From Strongylocentrotus droebachiensis (Eukaryota; Echinodermata; Echinoidea; Camarodonta; Strongylocentrotidae), in NCBI GenBank assembly GCA_035222895.1, contig JAVYIG010005374.1:62001-126000 (forward strand): a stretch of DNA of 64,000 nt, given 5' to 3'. The translations under genes and the position numbers were made by a program. Of the stretch, positions 43,501-52,138 are shown piece by piece. The notes below the pieces were generated by a model. That model searched no databases. It was not told the DNA's origin and saw only the letters and a program-made list of their open reading frames with translations. The stretch's first letter is position 1, and each line of letters starts with the position of its first letter.

Positions 43501-46500
43501 TAGTGGTGATGATGATGATAATGATAATAATAATAATAATAATGATGATATGATGTTAATGATAATAATAATAGTATGACGGTCATGAAACTACTTCTAT
43601 ATACTACTTCGACTACTACTCCTATTACTAGTAATAACAATAATAATGATAACAATTTTTAGATAGCGATCAATTTAACATAATAATGATAATGATGATC
43701 ATGACCTTTACCTAATTGCTATGAAATAATGTATGCTGCATATAAGTAAGCATCCAAGGGACCGGTGACTTTAAGTCCTCTCCGATGGAATTAATAATGA
43801 GGATCAATGCCTTACCTTGGTTTAGAACCAGGGACCTTCTGTTTACGGGACCACTTGTCTACCACTGAGCCGTTGCACTTTTTCCTTTTGACACCATTTT
43901 TTTTCCCTCCATTTTGTCAATGATTTTCAAAATCAGTTCATATTTGTATTTGTTGTGTGTGTCCAATTAAAAAGAAAGAAAAACACAAACTATGAATGGT
44001 GAAATATCATAATAACCCTGAGATTATCTTTGTTCTTCTCACACAGCGACCGTACCATCTACCGCTACTTCAGCTTCTAACCTTCCAACGGACTCGACGT
44101 CTTCACCATCATCAACGACCTCGTCGACAGAACCTGGTAAAAGATTATTGATTATTACCGATATACAATTAACTAAATTGGCATAGTGGTGATGATGATG
44201 ATAATGATAATAATAATAATAATAATGATGATATGATGTTAAAGATAATAATAATAGTAATAATAATGATGGTCATGAAACTACTTCTATATACTACTTC
44301 GACAACTACTATTACTAATAATAAAAATAATAATGATAACAATATGTAGATAGCGATCAATTAAACATAATAATGATAATGATGACCATGACCTTTACCT
44401 AATTGCTATGAAATAATGTATGCTGCATATAAGTAAGCATTCAAGGGACCGGCGACTTTAAGTCCTCTCCGAGGGAATTAGTAATGAGGATCAATGCCTT
44501 ACCTTGGTTTAGAACCAGGGACCTTCTGTTTACGGGACCACTTGTCTACCACTGAGCCGTTGCACTTTTTCCTATTGACACCATTTTTTTTCTCCATTTT
44601 GTCAATGACTTTCAAAATCAGTTCATATTTGTATTTGTTGTGTGTGTCCAATTAAAAAGAAAGAAAAACACAAACTATGAACGGTGAAAAATCATAATAA
44701 CCCTGAGATTATCTTTGTTCTTCTCACACAGCGACCGCACCATCTACCGCTACTTCAGCTTCTAACCCTCCAACGGACTCGACGTCTTCACCATCATCAA
44801 CCCCCTCATCGGCAGAACCTGGTAAAAGATTATTGATTATTCCTGATATACAATTAATTCAATTTGGTATAATGATGATGATGATGATGGTGATAATGAT
44901 TGTGATAATAATAATAAGAATAATAATAATGATTATCATGATTTCGATAATAATACTAATACTAATAATGATAATGTTAATAATAATAATGATGATCATG
45001 TTACCACTACTATACTACTATTAATACTACTTCTACTACCATACTAATGCTAATACTAAATAAGACATGATAATAATAATAATTACAATAATAATAACAA
45101 CAACAATAATAATAACAATAATAATAATAATAATCATAACGATAATGATAACGAATTGATAATACTAGTGATGAAATACATTAATCATAATAATAATCAT
45201 GATGAAATTCATTAAAAAAAATAAAATAATACTCATTATGATGTTGATTGTTATACCTGACTGCTACCATGAATGCATGTATGCTGCATGTAAATAAGCA
45301 GCCATGTGAGTGACGGCTGTAAGTCCTCTCCGATGGACGCGGTAATGGGAATTGATACCTTACCAAAGGACATGAACGTATTGACTTAGATTCGAACCTT
45401 GGACCTCTGGTATACGAGACACATATTTTTTTGTTTTAAATGATATTTTATTTCCTTCCTCATAATTTCACATAACAAGAAATTATAAAAATAAGCAATA
45501 TAAAACACATATAGCTCAGTTTAGTCTCATTTGAGAACGCCCCTATTGGCAGAGTCTAGCAGCAGTCAAGCAGCCTAACATGTACGTTAGCCTATGGACT
45601 TTTACAAACAAAAATCGTTATTTTTTTTTGTTTAAACGAAAAGCACATACACCCCGACGTACTTTATCACTAGCTCTTTCATTGGAACCCTCATGTCCCA
45701 TTGACTTTTGAAAGTTCACCCACTGTAATTTGATCAAAATAGGTAGCAAGCTCGCCATTGCCTATATAACACATGTACAACAAGTCGAACTTTGGACTCA
45801 ATTTACCACGCGATTGTATGGTTATAAGTCAAGCAAACGGAGGATAAGAAGCATGAATTATCAGTTCTGATTTGTTCATTATGTCCATTTCATCCAACAC
45901 CCCCACCGTATTTTTTCCATTTAGTATATGCAAGCATTTTGCCGAGGTAAGCAAAAACATGAATATTCATGACACCATGGACTATTCGATTATTAACAGA
46001 GGGATGCAATTGTGCACCACATCAAACTCCCCTACTTTCAGTCAAGTATTTCATTGTATTATGTAGTTTGGTAGGTTTAGTTTACTAACTGTTTAATTAT
46101 CAGATTCCAAAGATAGTTTAAAGATATGGAAAAGATTGTTGTATTTATATTTAGCAAAGCAATCTCATATACAAACTCACTATCAAGTGTCGTCTGATCC
46201 GCCGATTGCCGTCTGCTATATACGCGAACTAGCCTAAGTTTGTGCTGGCGAAATGAGACAACCGGAGCAGTATGACTGCTCGACCCCGGAGCCATCGTTC
46301 CTTAAGCTTTTGAACCCTATTTTTGTATAATTGTGTAAATAAAGTAAGATATTGAAAATAATTTTATATTCTAGTTCAACTTCAAGTTCAAGTTCAAGTT
46401 CGAGCTTTATTTCCATTTTACAAAGTAAATTACAAAAATCATTTTAAAAAGTATACAAAAGTTATTATACAAGTGTACATTTTTGTTTTTTCTTTGCTAA

Positions 46501-49500
46501 ACAAAAACAAATATTTATGTTATTCTTATTAAATCAATTATAGGATGATCTTTAGTGTATATCCGTTTCATGAAAAGAAATGCGAAATTATAAATGGTGA
46601 GATATCATAATAATCCTGAGATTATCTTTGTTCTTCTCACACAGTGACCGTACCATCTTCCGGTACTTCAGCTTCTAACCCTCAAACAGAATCGATGTCT
46701 ACATCATCATTATCCTCAACCCCCTCACCGACAGAATCTGGTAAAAGATTATTGATCAATCCTGATATATACAATTAATTCAATTGGTATAATGATGATG
46801 ATGATGATGCTGATGATAATGATGTTAATGATAACAACAGTAAGAATATTGATATCCAATATACACAAACCTTTGTGAAGTGCTTCTCACATTGTGATTT
46901 TTAGCTAGAGATTTATCTGTTAGTCAACTATTTTGACGATCCTTAACAATCACGATACGCGATCATTCTTTATAATCATCTTTTCCTAATTATTTTTAGT
47001 CATCTTTTTTCACTAATTCAGACATACATGAAATTATGTTGAAAAATAACAGCAAATGAACAAAGTGTAACGTTTCAAAGTTTAAGTTCAAAGTTATTTT
47101 ACTCTTAAATGCAATTCATTTAATTTCCACCTGTGGCATCTGAGCCTGGTCAGCACGAATGTCGCTAACATAATTTGCTGCTTAACATTCATAATCTTTT
47201 AGCGATAGTATGTACAGTGCCAATGAATGTAACTAATTATACGACCTGTAATGGGAGCGTCTCACCTCTGAAAATTTGTGACTTCAAATGCAATGAAACC
47301 GGTAACGCCAGTGTTCTGGTCACGTGTAACGCTACGGGATCGTGGAGTGAAGTACTTCCTACATGTGGAAGTAAGCATTTCAAGTTCAAATTTATCTCTT
47401 TTATTCAATTCATTTATTTTCTATATACTTGTGGGATGGAACACTCTGGATATCAATGTCGTTTATATGGGGTCCCCAATTTTTATGCAAACATATTTAA
47501 GGAAATAACCTATACAACAGCTTAATGAAACATCCTAACCAATTACCACGTACTCATCGATATGATTATCTCACTCTTTCAAATAACATTATCTGTCAAA
47601 TGAAATTAAGGAGGATTCTTTTTTTTTTAATGCAGAATGAAAATGATATGGTCATAATAATTGTTTAAATACCCGATGTAAATCGGTTGTTTGTTATTTA
47701 CGGTAGTTTTCAAAAATAAACGAACAGAAATTCAATTTTATTTGGGCGCAAGTTATATGACTGGGATATGACTCATCAATATGAATTTTCTCTACATAAT
47801 TGTGAAGCAGGGATATGTCTATTGTGAAATTAAATATTGGAATTACATTTATTCCAAATTTTGAACAGATGCAGGCTTAATAAGTGTCACGGTCATGAAC
47901 GTATCAACCCCCTCACCGACAGAACCTGGTAAAAGAAGATTGATTATTCCTGATATACAATTAAATCAATTTAGTATAATGGTGATGATGATGATGTTTG
48001 GGATGGAACACTCTGGATATCAATGTCGTTCATATAAATTTTGGCAATTCAAATATATGTATATATAACATAGTTAAGGAAATAACCTATACAACAGCTT
48101 TGGCAACTCTCGTGGAAATAAATACAATGCGAAAGGAAACGTCCTAACCAATGTACTTGACGATAAATGCCTTATGGTTTAATTGATGGTTTCGATAGTT
48201 TTGAAAAATTAACGAACAGGAATTAAACTTGATTTGGGCGCAAGTTATATGACTGGGATATGACTCATCAATATGAATTTACCCTACATAATTGTGAAGC
48301 AGGGGTATGTCTATTGTGAAATTGAATATTGGAATTACATTTATCCCAAACTTTGAACAGATGCAGGCTCAAGTACCACGGTCATGACCATACAAAGAAA
48401 AAGACGCGAAACTTTGCCCTTGGACAATCAAGATGTTCTAACAGTCCAAGAAACGGTAAGATACTTATGGTACACCAAAGCCTCCTCAGTTGCAATTATC
48501 TAAGAATTTCATGTCCGGGACATCCCAGTAGACCGACAGCCCATGAGACCGACATCACACGAGACCGACATCACACGAGACTTAAAGCCCACGAGACCTA
48601 CAACCCACGGACCGATATCACACGAGACTTACATCACACGGGACTTACAGCCCACGAGATTACAGCCCACGAGACCTACGTCACACGAGACCGACAGCAC
48701 ACGAGACTTACATCACACGAGACTTACAGCCCACGAGACTTACAGCCCACGAGACCTAAATCACACGAGACCGACAGCACACGAGACTTACATCACACGA
48801 GACTTACAGCCCACGAGACTTACAGCCCACGAGACCTACACCACACGAGACTTACAGCCCACGAGACTTACAGCCCACGAGACCTACATCACCCGAGACC
48901 GACATCACCGTTACAGCCAAAGAGACTTACAGCCCACGAGTCCTAAAGCCCACGAGACCGACATCACACGAAATCGACAATGTCAGTTACAAAGTGAATT
49001 CTCCACGAAGTTGTCTGTTTCGTGGGCTGTACGGTTTAAACGGCCTTCTGACTATTTTGTAGAAGGAGCACTAGACCGAAATTTTGCTCACGGAAATCGC
49101 TTTGGTAAACTTCCTAAAAGACAATGCATGTTCATAATTCAACATAATTACATAACATAATTTAATACGGTGTAATTACATTGTACACGTCTTCTCTCTT
49201 TCTTTTCCCTTCCAACGCGTGAACTGTACCAGTTTGAATCGGCAATACTCGGGATTCCTACAACATATCTTGTTAACGTGACAACCATCAACGCTCAGAG
49301 TTTGTCAAACGGCGAGATGCAAATGAACTTACTCATAGGCGTTATGTACACGTCAGATCTAACTGTTGAAAGTTTGATAGAACAGATCGAAGAAGCTCTT
49401 CTAGCAGTGGATGAATTCAGCGTTGTTTCAGTTGATGTAACAGGTAGGGAGCATAAGCCTACATTATTTTTTATTTTTAAGTCTGTGTATAATGCTCTTG

Positions 49501-52138
49501 ATGTACTTTCTAGTAACACTTTACTTTTCATTTTTCCTGTGAGAATGCTGCATGCTCTTTCCTGTTTGGATGAATTATTACCATCAATGATTCCGGTTAT
49601 CCTACCATTGAATAGTAAGATCTACTTTAAAAATTCAGACCCAGGTACAACAAAAGATCTTCAGTTTATTTACCTACATTTATATTCATATAATTCCTTT
49701 TTTCCCTTTCATTTAATACAAAAAACGATAATTCCGTGAATGGCAAGATATTTTGAAAGGGGGCCAGCTTGAAGACAAGCCTCACATCCTTTTTTTTCAG
49801 AATATCCGTACACAAATTGCAAAAGTGTACGTACGTCGAAAACCGCAATATTTGATTTTGATATCGTTTCCACACGATTCATTCAAACTGAATATCAGAT
49901 AAATTAATCAAAACGCACTGATATGTCAGTTGTTTCACAGTTATTGTATGCGGTATATAGGCCTAAATATATGTCGGCATGTAAATTCCTCACAGATCTG
50001 GACGCACTTTGTTCCCCCACGCCCTGCAAGAACAACGGCGAGTGCAGGGTTGACTATAACACCTTTGATTTCACTTGCGTGTAAGTCTTTTTATTCATGT
50101 GTTTCTCTAGTTATGATTAAATTCAAACCCAGGAAACAGAAAGCGTTATCGGGAAGTATTTAAAAAAAAGGAACATTTAGTAAACTTCCATTGCCACGAG
50201 GGCCTAATAACAAAGAAGTTGTAGCAGTGCATAATTACGCATAACCCACTTCTGGTCTTGATCGGTTAGTTGACAGCCTCTTTATCACCTATAAGGAGTA
50301 ATTTTATACTCCCAAGTCCTGAGATAAAGTTAAAGATTTTGTTAAACGTATCTATTTAGAAAAAGAATGTGGCGCATAAAGAATTAACGTCCAAGGAACG
50401 TTCTGTGTTCCTGGGGGGGGGGGGGGGGTATAATGACATCTTTCCCCATATTGATTTTCCTCAATTTTAACCCACACTGCGATAGAAATTACTAACATGT
50501 CGCCGTCACTAGTATTTCAATATCCAATTATTCCATGATTGTATTAAGGAATAATTATATTTTTTCCAAAATAATGACAACAATTATTCATAATTTCGGA
50601 CATCCAATTAATATTGAGAGTTAAAGACAAATCAAATAAAGGCATGTTTGAGATCAGTGGGGATTGTAATATTCATTAATGTCATAAATACTTTATCAAA
50701 TGGAATATGTATAAACAAAACTAGATTAATCTGAAATCAAGTAAGAATGGTTAATAAATATACTTTTTTTTTTAAATGGAGTTTTCAAAGGGAATCGACA
50801 ATGTAATAAACATACTTTATACTTAATTTAAATGGCCATATTGTAAAAACGCATTGATATAGTTGTTTTAAATCTGTTATGTCCATTGTGAGTGCGATAC
50901 AATTTGTTTGTATTTTGTTAATCATTTAACCATACAAATTACAAGCTGATTGTTTAACAGTATCTAAGCATTCTAAGAGTACTTTTAATTGCGTTTATGC
51001 TACTGTTTAAATATAATTTGAATGCTTTGTCAAACTTGACAAAATGACTAGAAGAAAATAGATAATACTTTAAAATTTGAAATCATGCGGTGTAAATCTT
51101 GCGAATGATCTTCCTTTTCAGCTGCGCCAGTGGATACTCCGGGCCTCAATGCTCTAACTCCTCTAACGTCGTACTCCTTGCTATCCTAGTCCCTATCACG
51201 ATTCTCATCCTCCTCTTCATCATCTTCTTCGTCGTCCTCGTCGTTTACTATCGTGTTCGTCTCCACAAACTGGAAGGGTATAAAAAGAGACTGTTTCATT
51301 ACGACACGAACATGCAGCAGTTGTACTTCACAGAAGATAGGAGACACCAACATCAGGACCCAGAGACCTTCAAGAACAGCGCTATGGGCCTTCGATTCAG
51401 TAAAGAAATCAATGTAAGTACTCATTCCTAAACTAGCAAATCAGAAACGGTTCAGTTATCATATATCATACTAACCTATGTAGTGCTAGTTTTGTATTTA
51501 AATTACATTAATAATATTTCTGTTAGTTAGCTTTGGGAGTTGCAAGTGTCTTATTCTATTTTGAGATGGATGATGCAATATCAAATGTGGGCAAAACACG
51601 TTGTCAAAGGATTTAGGAACCGAGCAAGGATCGAACCCAGGACATCTCAAATGACAATCCAGAGGCTTCGTCAATATACCTCAGTGAATTCACTTCTATC
51701 GATTTCCAAAACTAGAACAGCAATTGAAATTATCTTGCAATGTTAGACTTCTACTACTGATTTGTACACTTCAATTTACAGGCTCGTATGCAAGAGAGAT
51801 CTCAACAGATGGAATTACAAGGGCATCACCCATCAGCATCTCAACATGATCCAACAGGTAGGCATAGAAGTCGAACAGACCCGATACAGAGTGGACGAAG
51901 CCTTCACGACCGACCAGTGACAGGCGACCAAGAATTCCAGGGACATCGCCCAAACGGTATGCGCAGTCGGGGAAATCCTTCCCTGAGTCACGAGACGGGC
52001 AACGGCAGCGTAGTCTACAACGAGGCGGCCAGAAGGAGTGTGCATGATAGGAACATGGTTTCTTTAGGCAGATCGAGAAACGGGAGTATGCCGGCTGATA
52101 TGCACATAGATAACGGTTTTAGCGACACACGTCTTTAA
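32582..52138 (+). CDS. Gene B: complete-looking mucin-like EGF/sushi/SEA-like type I membrane protein
   Basis: Tandem paralogue of gene A. Exon chain: 32582-32723 (signal-like), 33578-33757 (sushi), 35650-35763 (EGF), ten PTS mini-exons (39394-39483, 40118-40207, 40620-40709, 41313-41402, 41997-42086, 42680-42769, 43364-43453, 44047-44136, 44732-44821, 46645-46740), 47203-47370 (sushi), optional 47869-47928, 48361-48455 (linker with RKRR), 49233-49443 (SEA-like), 49996-50080, 51122-51413 (TM), 51782-52138 (tail, TAA). All phases join, giving about 849 codons without the optional exon or a Met-bearing first exon, which I could not find. A cell-surface glycoprotein with an extended O-glycosylated stalk is inferred from domain order. 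It converges on gene C. Confidence 0.75.
33578..33757 (+). CDS. Gene B exon: N-terminal sushi/CCP module
   Basis: A 180-nt, phase 1-1 exon (acceptor atgaaag, donor gtaaga). It encodes [10 protein letters not shown]..., then [20 protein letters not shown] and IPSC. The C-F-x-C-x-x-G-Y core and final P-S-C are sushi features, with extra cysteines (TCRT, SCNT) as in selectin-type CCPs. The equivalent in gene A would lie upstream of this window. Confidence 0.8.
34012..35140. mobile_element. Foldback element with TTGTTACAA repeat arms and 6-bp target duplication
   Basis: Long inverted arms beginning TATGGGGCGCCAAGTGTTAC and ending with the exact inverse, flanked by CTGGTG at 34006-34011 and 35141-35146. 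Each arm holds about ten tandem units of roughly 28 bp (ttttgttacaaaat plus gatttgtaccgaattca). Terminal sequence recurs internally near 34443 and 34745-34850, suggesting nested or rearranged copies. A central segment (34490-34675) ends in (AAT)n like a retroposon tail. No coding capacity. Confidence 0.75.
35157..35330. repeat. (GA)n-rich microsatellite
   Basis: Imperfect GA-rich purine tract directly after the foldback element; apparent ORFs across it are artefacts. Confidence 0.85.
35650..35763 (+). CDS. Gene B exon: calcium-binding-type EGF module
   Basis: A 114-nt, phase 1-1 exon encoding [16 protein letters not shown]...GYEGKNCQN, homologous to both gene A EGF exons. Gene B has a single such exon where gene A shows two in the window. 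Confidence 0.88.
35884..37527 (-). mobile_element. Decayed LINE fragment
   Basis: Minus-strand reading gives NLWKLLKSF-type pre-RT sequence (about 37250), then reverse transcriptase [20 protein letters not shown] and [13 protein letters not shown] (36757-37041). After frame breaks follow [11 protein letters not shown] and LPLFEYC. The YADD core is lost. The 3' end near 35884-35900 carries AATAAATAAATAAAA. It differs from the LINE at 1789 and inserted only in the gene B intron. Confidence 0.75.
37527..37558. repeat. Poly(T) tract of about 32 bases
   Basis: Homopolymer beside the 5' end of the minus-strand LINE fragment; perhaps the poly(A) of a separate minus-strand retroposon. Confidence 0.8.
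39394..39483 (+). CDS. Gene B PTS mini-exon 1
   Basis: A 90-nt, phase 1-1 exon with cacacag acceptor. The exon's last base is T instead of G (ccTT/gtaaaag), so the junction codon with the next unit (T+CG) becomes Ser rather than Ala. The rest matches [17 protein letters not shown]. Confidence 0.85.
39781..39950 (-). mobile_element. tRNA-derived SINE, gene B subtype, copy 1
   Basis: Minus-strand head aacggctcagtggtagacaa followed by a GGTTTGAAACC-type B box, with the same body words (gaggacttaaagtcgccggt, tatgcagcatacat) as the gene A SINEs. It lies in the intron after PTS exon 39394. Confidence 0.62.
40118..40207 (+). CDS. Gene B PTS mini-exon 2
   Basis: A 90-nt, phase 1-1 exon encoding [19 protein letters not shown]..., with intact splice sites. 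It is more diverged than the later gene B units. Confidence 0.85.
40280..40452 (-). mobile_element. tRNA-derived SINE, gene B subtype, copy 2
   Basis: Same family; A-box-like GGCTCAGTGG and B-box-like GGTTCTAAACC on the minus strand. Amplified with the PTS unit. Confidence 0.62.
40620..40709 (+). CDS. Gene B PTS mini-exon 3
   Basis: A 90-nt, phase 1-1 exon encoding [17 protein letters not shown]...SPTEP: 16 of 30 residues Ser/Thr and 7 Pro. It stands at the edge of the higher-order repeat that follows. Confidence 0.86.
40971..41144 (-). mobile_element. tRNA-derived SINE, gene B subtype, copy 3
   Basis: Near-identical to the copies at 42337 and 43703, as part of the 1367-bp repeat. Confidence 0.62.
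41313..41402 (+). CDS. Gene B PTS mini-exon 4 (type a)
   Basis: A 90-nt, phase 1-1 exon of type a, recognised by NLPTDS and STTSSTEP (acgacctcgtcgaca). The same exon recurs at 42680 and 44047, each 1367 bp apart. Confidence 0.87.
41656..41830 (-). mobile_element. tRNA-derived SINE, gene B subtype, copy 4
   Basis: Near-identical to the copies at 43023 and 44390, as part of the 1367-bp repeat. Confidence 0.62.
41997..42086 (+). CDS. Gene B PTS mini-exon 5 (type b)
   Basis: A 90-nt, phase 1-1 exon of type b, recognised by [11 protein letters not shown] and STPSSAEP (ccctcatcggca). It recurs at 43364 and 44732. Confidence 0.87.
42337..42510 (-). mobile_element. tRNA-derived SINE, gene B subtype, copy 5
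   Basis: Repeat-borne copy with the same tRNA-like head and body. Confidence 0.62.
42680..42769 (+). CDS. Gene B PTS mini-exon 6 (type a)
   Basis: Second copy of the type a exon, 1367 bp after 41313, with matching exon and flanks. Splice sites are intact. Confidence 0.87.
43023..43198 (-). mobile_element. tRNA-derived SINE, gene B subtype, copy 6
   Basis: Repeat-borne copy, 1367 bp after 41656. Confidence 0.62.
43364..43453 (+). CDS. Gene B PTS mini-exon 7 (type b)
   Basis: Second copy of the type b exon, 1367 bp after 41997. Splice sites and phase 1-1 are intact. Confidence 0.87.
43703..43878 (-). mobile_element. tRNA-derived SINE, gene B subtype, copy 7
   Basis: Repeat-borne copy; one base differs (ccgatgg instead of ccgaggg) from copy 5. 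Confidence 0.62.
44047..44136 (+). CDS. Gene B PTS mini-exon 8 (type a)
   Basis: Third copy of the type a exon, 1367 bp after 42680. Splice sites and phase are intact. Confidence 0.87.
44390..44564 (-). mobile_element. tRNA-derived SINE, gene B subtype, copy 8
   Basis: Repeat-borne copy, 1367 bp after copy 6. Confidence 0.62.
44732..44821 (+). CDS. Gene B PTS mini-exon 9 (type b)
   Basis: Third copy of the type b exon, 1368 bp after 43364. About 15 bp past its donor the intron switches to the gene A-like sequence (attcctgatatac...), marking the end of the higher-order repeat. Confidence 0.87.
45247..46300 (-). mobile_element. tRNA-derived SINE interrupted by an insertion
   Basis: The body and B box (45247-45421) match the gene A subtype. 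The tRNA head resumes near 46261-46300 (gagccatcgttccttaagc in plus orientation). Between them lies an insert of about 833 bp (45422-46254) flanked by the direct repeat GAGACA. Confidence 0.6.
45422..46254. mobile_element. Unclassified insertion with 6-bp target duplication
   Basis: Flanked by GAGACA at 45416-45421 and 46255-46260, inside a SINE whose uninterrupted form reads cgagacaaccgctctacc. No clear terminal inverted repeat. It starts with a T-rich stretch, so a retroposon in minus orientation is possible. No coding capacity seen. Confidence 0.5.
46645..46740 (+). CDS. Gene B PTS mini-exon 10 (96 nt)
   Basis: A 96-nt, phase 1-1 exon encoding [19 protein letters not shown]..., of the same long subtype as gene A 10442 and 12819. 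It is the last PTS unit before the sushi exon. Confidence 0.84.
47203..47370 (+). CDS. Gene B exon: six-cysteine sushi/CCP module
   Basis: A 168-nt, phase 1-1 exon (acceptor cttttag, donor gtaagc). It encodes [18 protein letters not shown]...[12 protein letters not shown]...[16 protein letters not shown], the selectin-like six-cysteine CCP with G-S-W-x-x-x-L-P-T-C. Several N-x-S/T sequons are present. Confidence 0.88.
47869..47928 (+). CDS. Gene B candidate chimeric mini-exon (linker start fused to PTS end)
   Basis: A 60-nt segment between the tttgaacag acceptor of the linker exon and the cctg/gtaaaag donor of a PTS exon. Its 5' half copies the start of the linker exon (atgcaggctt...gtcacggtcatg) and its 3' half copies the end of a PTS exon (tcaaccccctcaccgacaga). 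Read in phase 1 it is open ([19 protein letters not shown]) and leaves in phase 1, so it could be included between sushi and linker. Intron sequence behind it (from about 48000) repeats the intron that precedes it. Use of this exon is unproven. Confidence 0.5.
48361..48455 (+). CDS. Gene B linker exon with RKRR basic site
   Basis: A 95-nt exon, phase 1 in and phase 0 out, encoding [20 protein letters not shown] and then [15 protein letters not shown] followed by E fits the furin-type R-x-K/R-R consensus and lies just before the SEA-like module. The gene A counterpart (18028-18130) is frame-disrupted. Confidence 0.7.
48530..48978 (+). repeat. 16-bp minisatellite in gene B intron
   Basis: About 27 tandem copies of cacgagacttacagcc and variants (acatca, accgac). 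Gene A has only a stub at the same intron place (18213-18242). The long open frames here arise because 16-bp units give repeating peptides in all frames. Confidence 0.88.
49233..49443 (+). CDS. Gene B exon: SEA-like module
   Basis: A 211-nt exon, phase 0 in (after ctgtaccag, behind a long pyrimidine tract) and phase 1 out. It encodes [19 protein letters not shown], then [20 protein letters not shown], the helix [13 protein letters not shown] and strand FSVVSVDVT. Layout and position match the C-terminal part of SEA domains; there is no GSVVV cleavage motif. SEA assignment is structural inference. Confidence 0.62.
49996..50080 (+). CDS. Gene B exon: first part of juxtamembrane EGF
   Basis: An 85-nt exon, phase 1 in and phase 2 out, encoding [19 protein letters not shown] and then DYNTFDFTC, continued in the transmembrane exon. 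It is nearly identical to 20570-20654. Confidence 0.88.
51122..51413 (+). CDS. Gene B exon: EGF end, transmembrane helix, start of tail
   Basis: A 292-nt exon, phase 2 in and phase 0 out. EGF end (ASGYSGPQC), membrane helix ([20 protein letters not shown] and following residues), then [20 protein letters not shown]. It lacks seven residues present in gene A. A Pro replaces Thr within the helix. Confidence 0.9.
51782..52138 (+). CDS. Gene B terminal exon: cytoplasmic tail with C-terminal DTRL
   Basis: Phase 0 terminal exon of 118 codons plus stop, the same length as in gene A with about a dozen substitutions. It retains [11 protein letters not shown] and ends NGFSDTRL, a class I PDZ ligand pattern. 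Confidence 0.9.
   Translation, partial: ARMQERSQQMELQGHHPSASQHDPTGRHRSRTDPIQSGRSLHDRPVTGDQEFQGHRPNGMRSRGNPSLSHETGNGSVVYNEAARRSVHDRNMVSLGRSRNGSMPADMHIDNGFSDTRL

Larger units (their letters stand above)
40710..44821 (+). repeat. Higher-order repeat: about 3 copies of a 1367-bp dimer of PTS units
   Basis: Type a exons start at 41313, 42680 and 44047 and type b exons at 41997, 43364 and 44732, so the spacing is 1367-1368 bp. Exons, SINEs and microsatellites within are almost identical between copies. Each dimer contains two PTS exons and two SINEs. Near-identity marks this as the youngest expansion in the array. Confidence 0.88.

Noticed and set aside
41989-43655. Repeated minus-strand Leu-rich ORFs of 99 codons
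   Set aside because: Antisense of (GAT)n plus PTS exons; identical only because the DNA is in the 1367-bp repeat.
48329-49160. Two overlapping 205-codon plus-strand ORFs rich in HETYSPRD-type repeats
   Set aside because: They run through the 16-bp minisatellite; 16 is not a multiple of 3, so the same peptide words appear in all frames. They overlap the real linker exon in the wrong frame.
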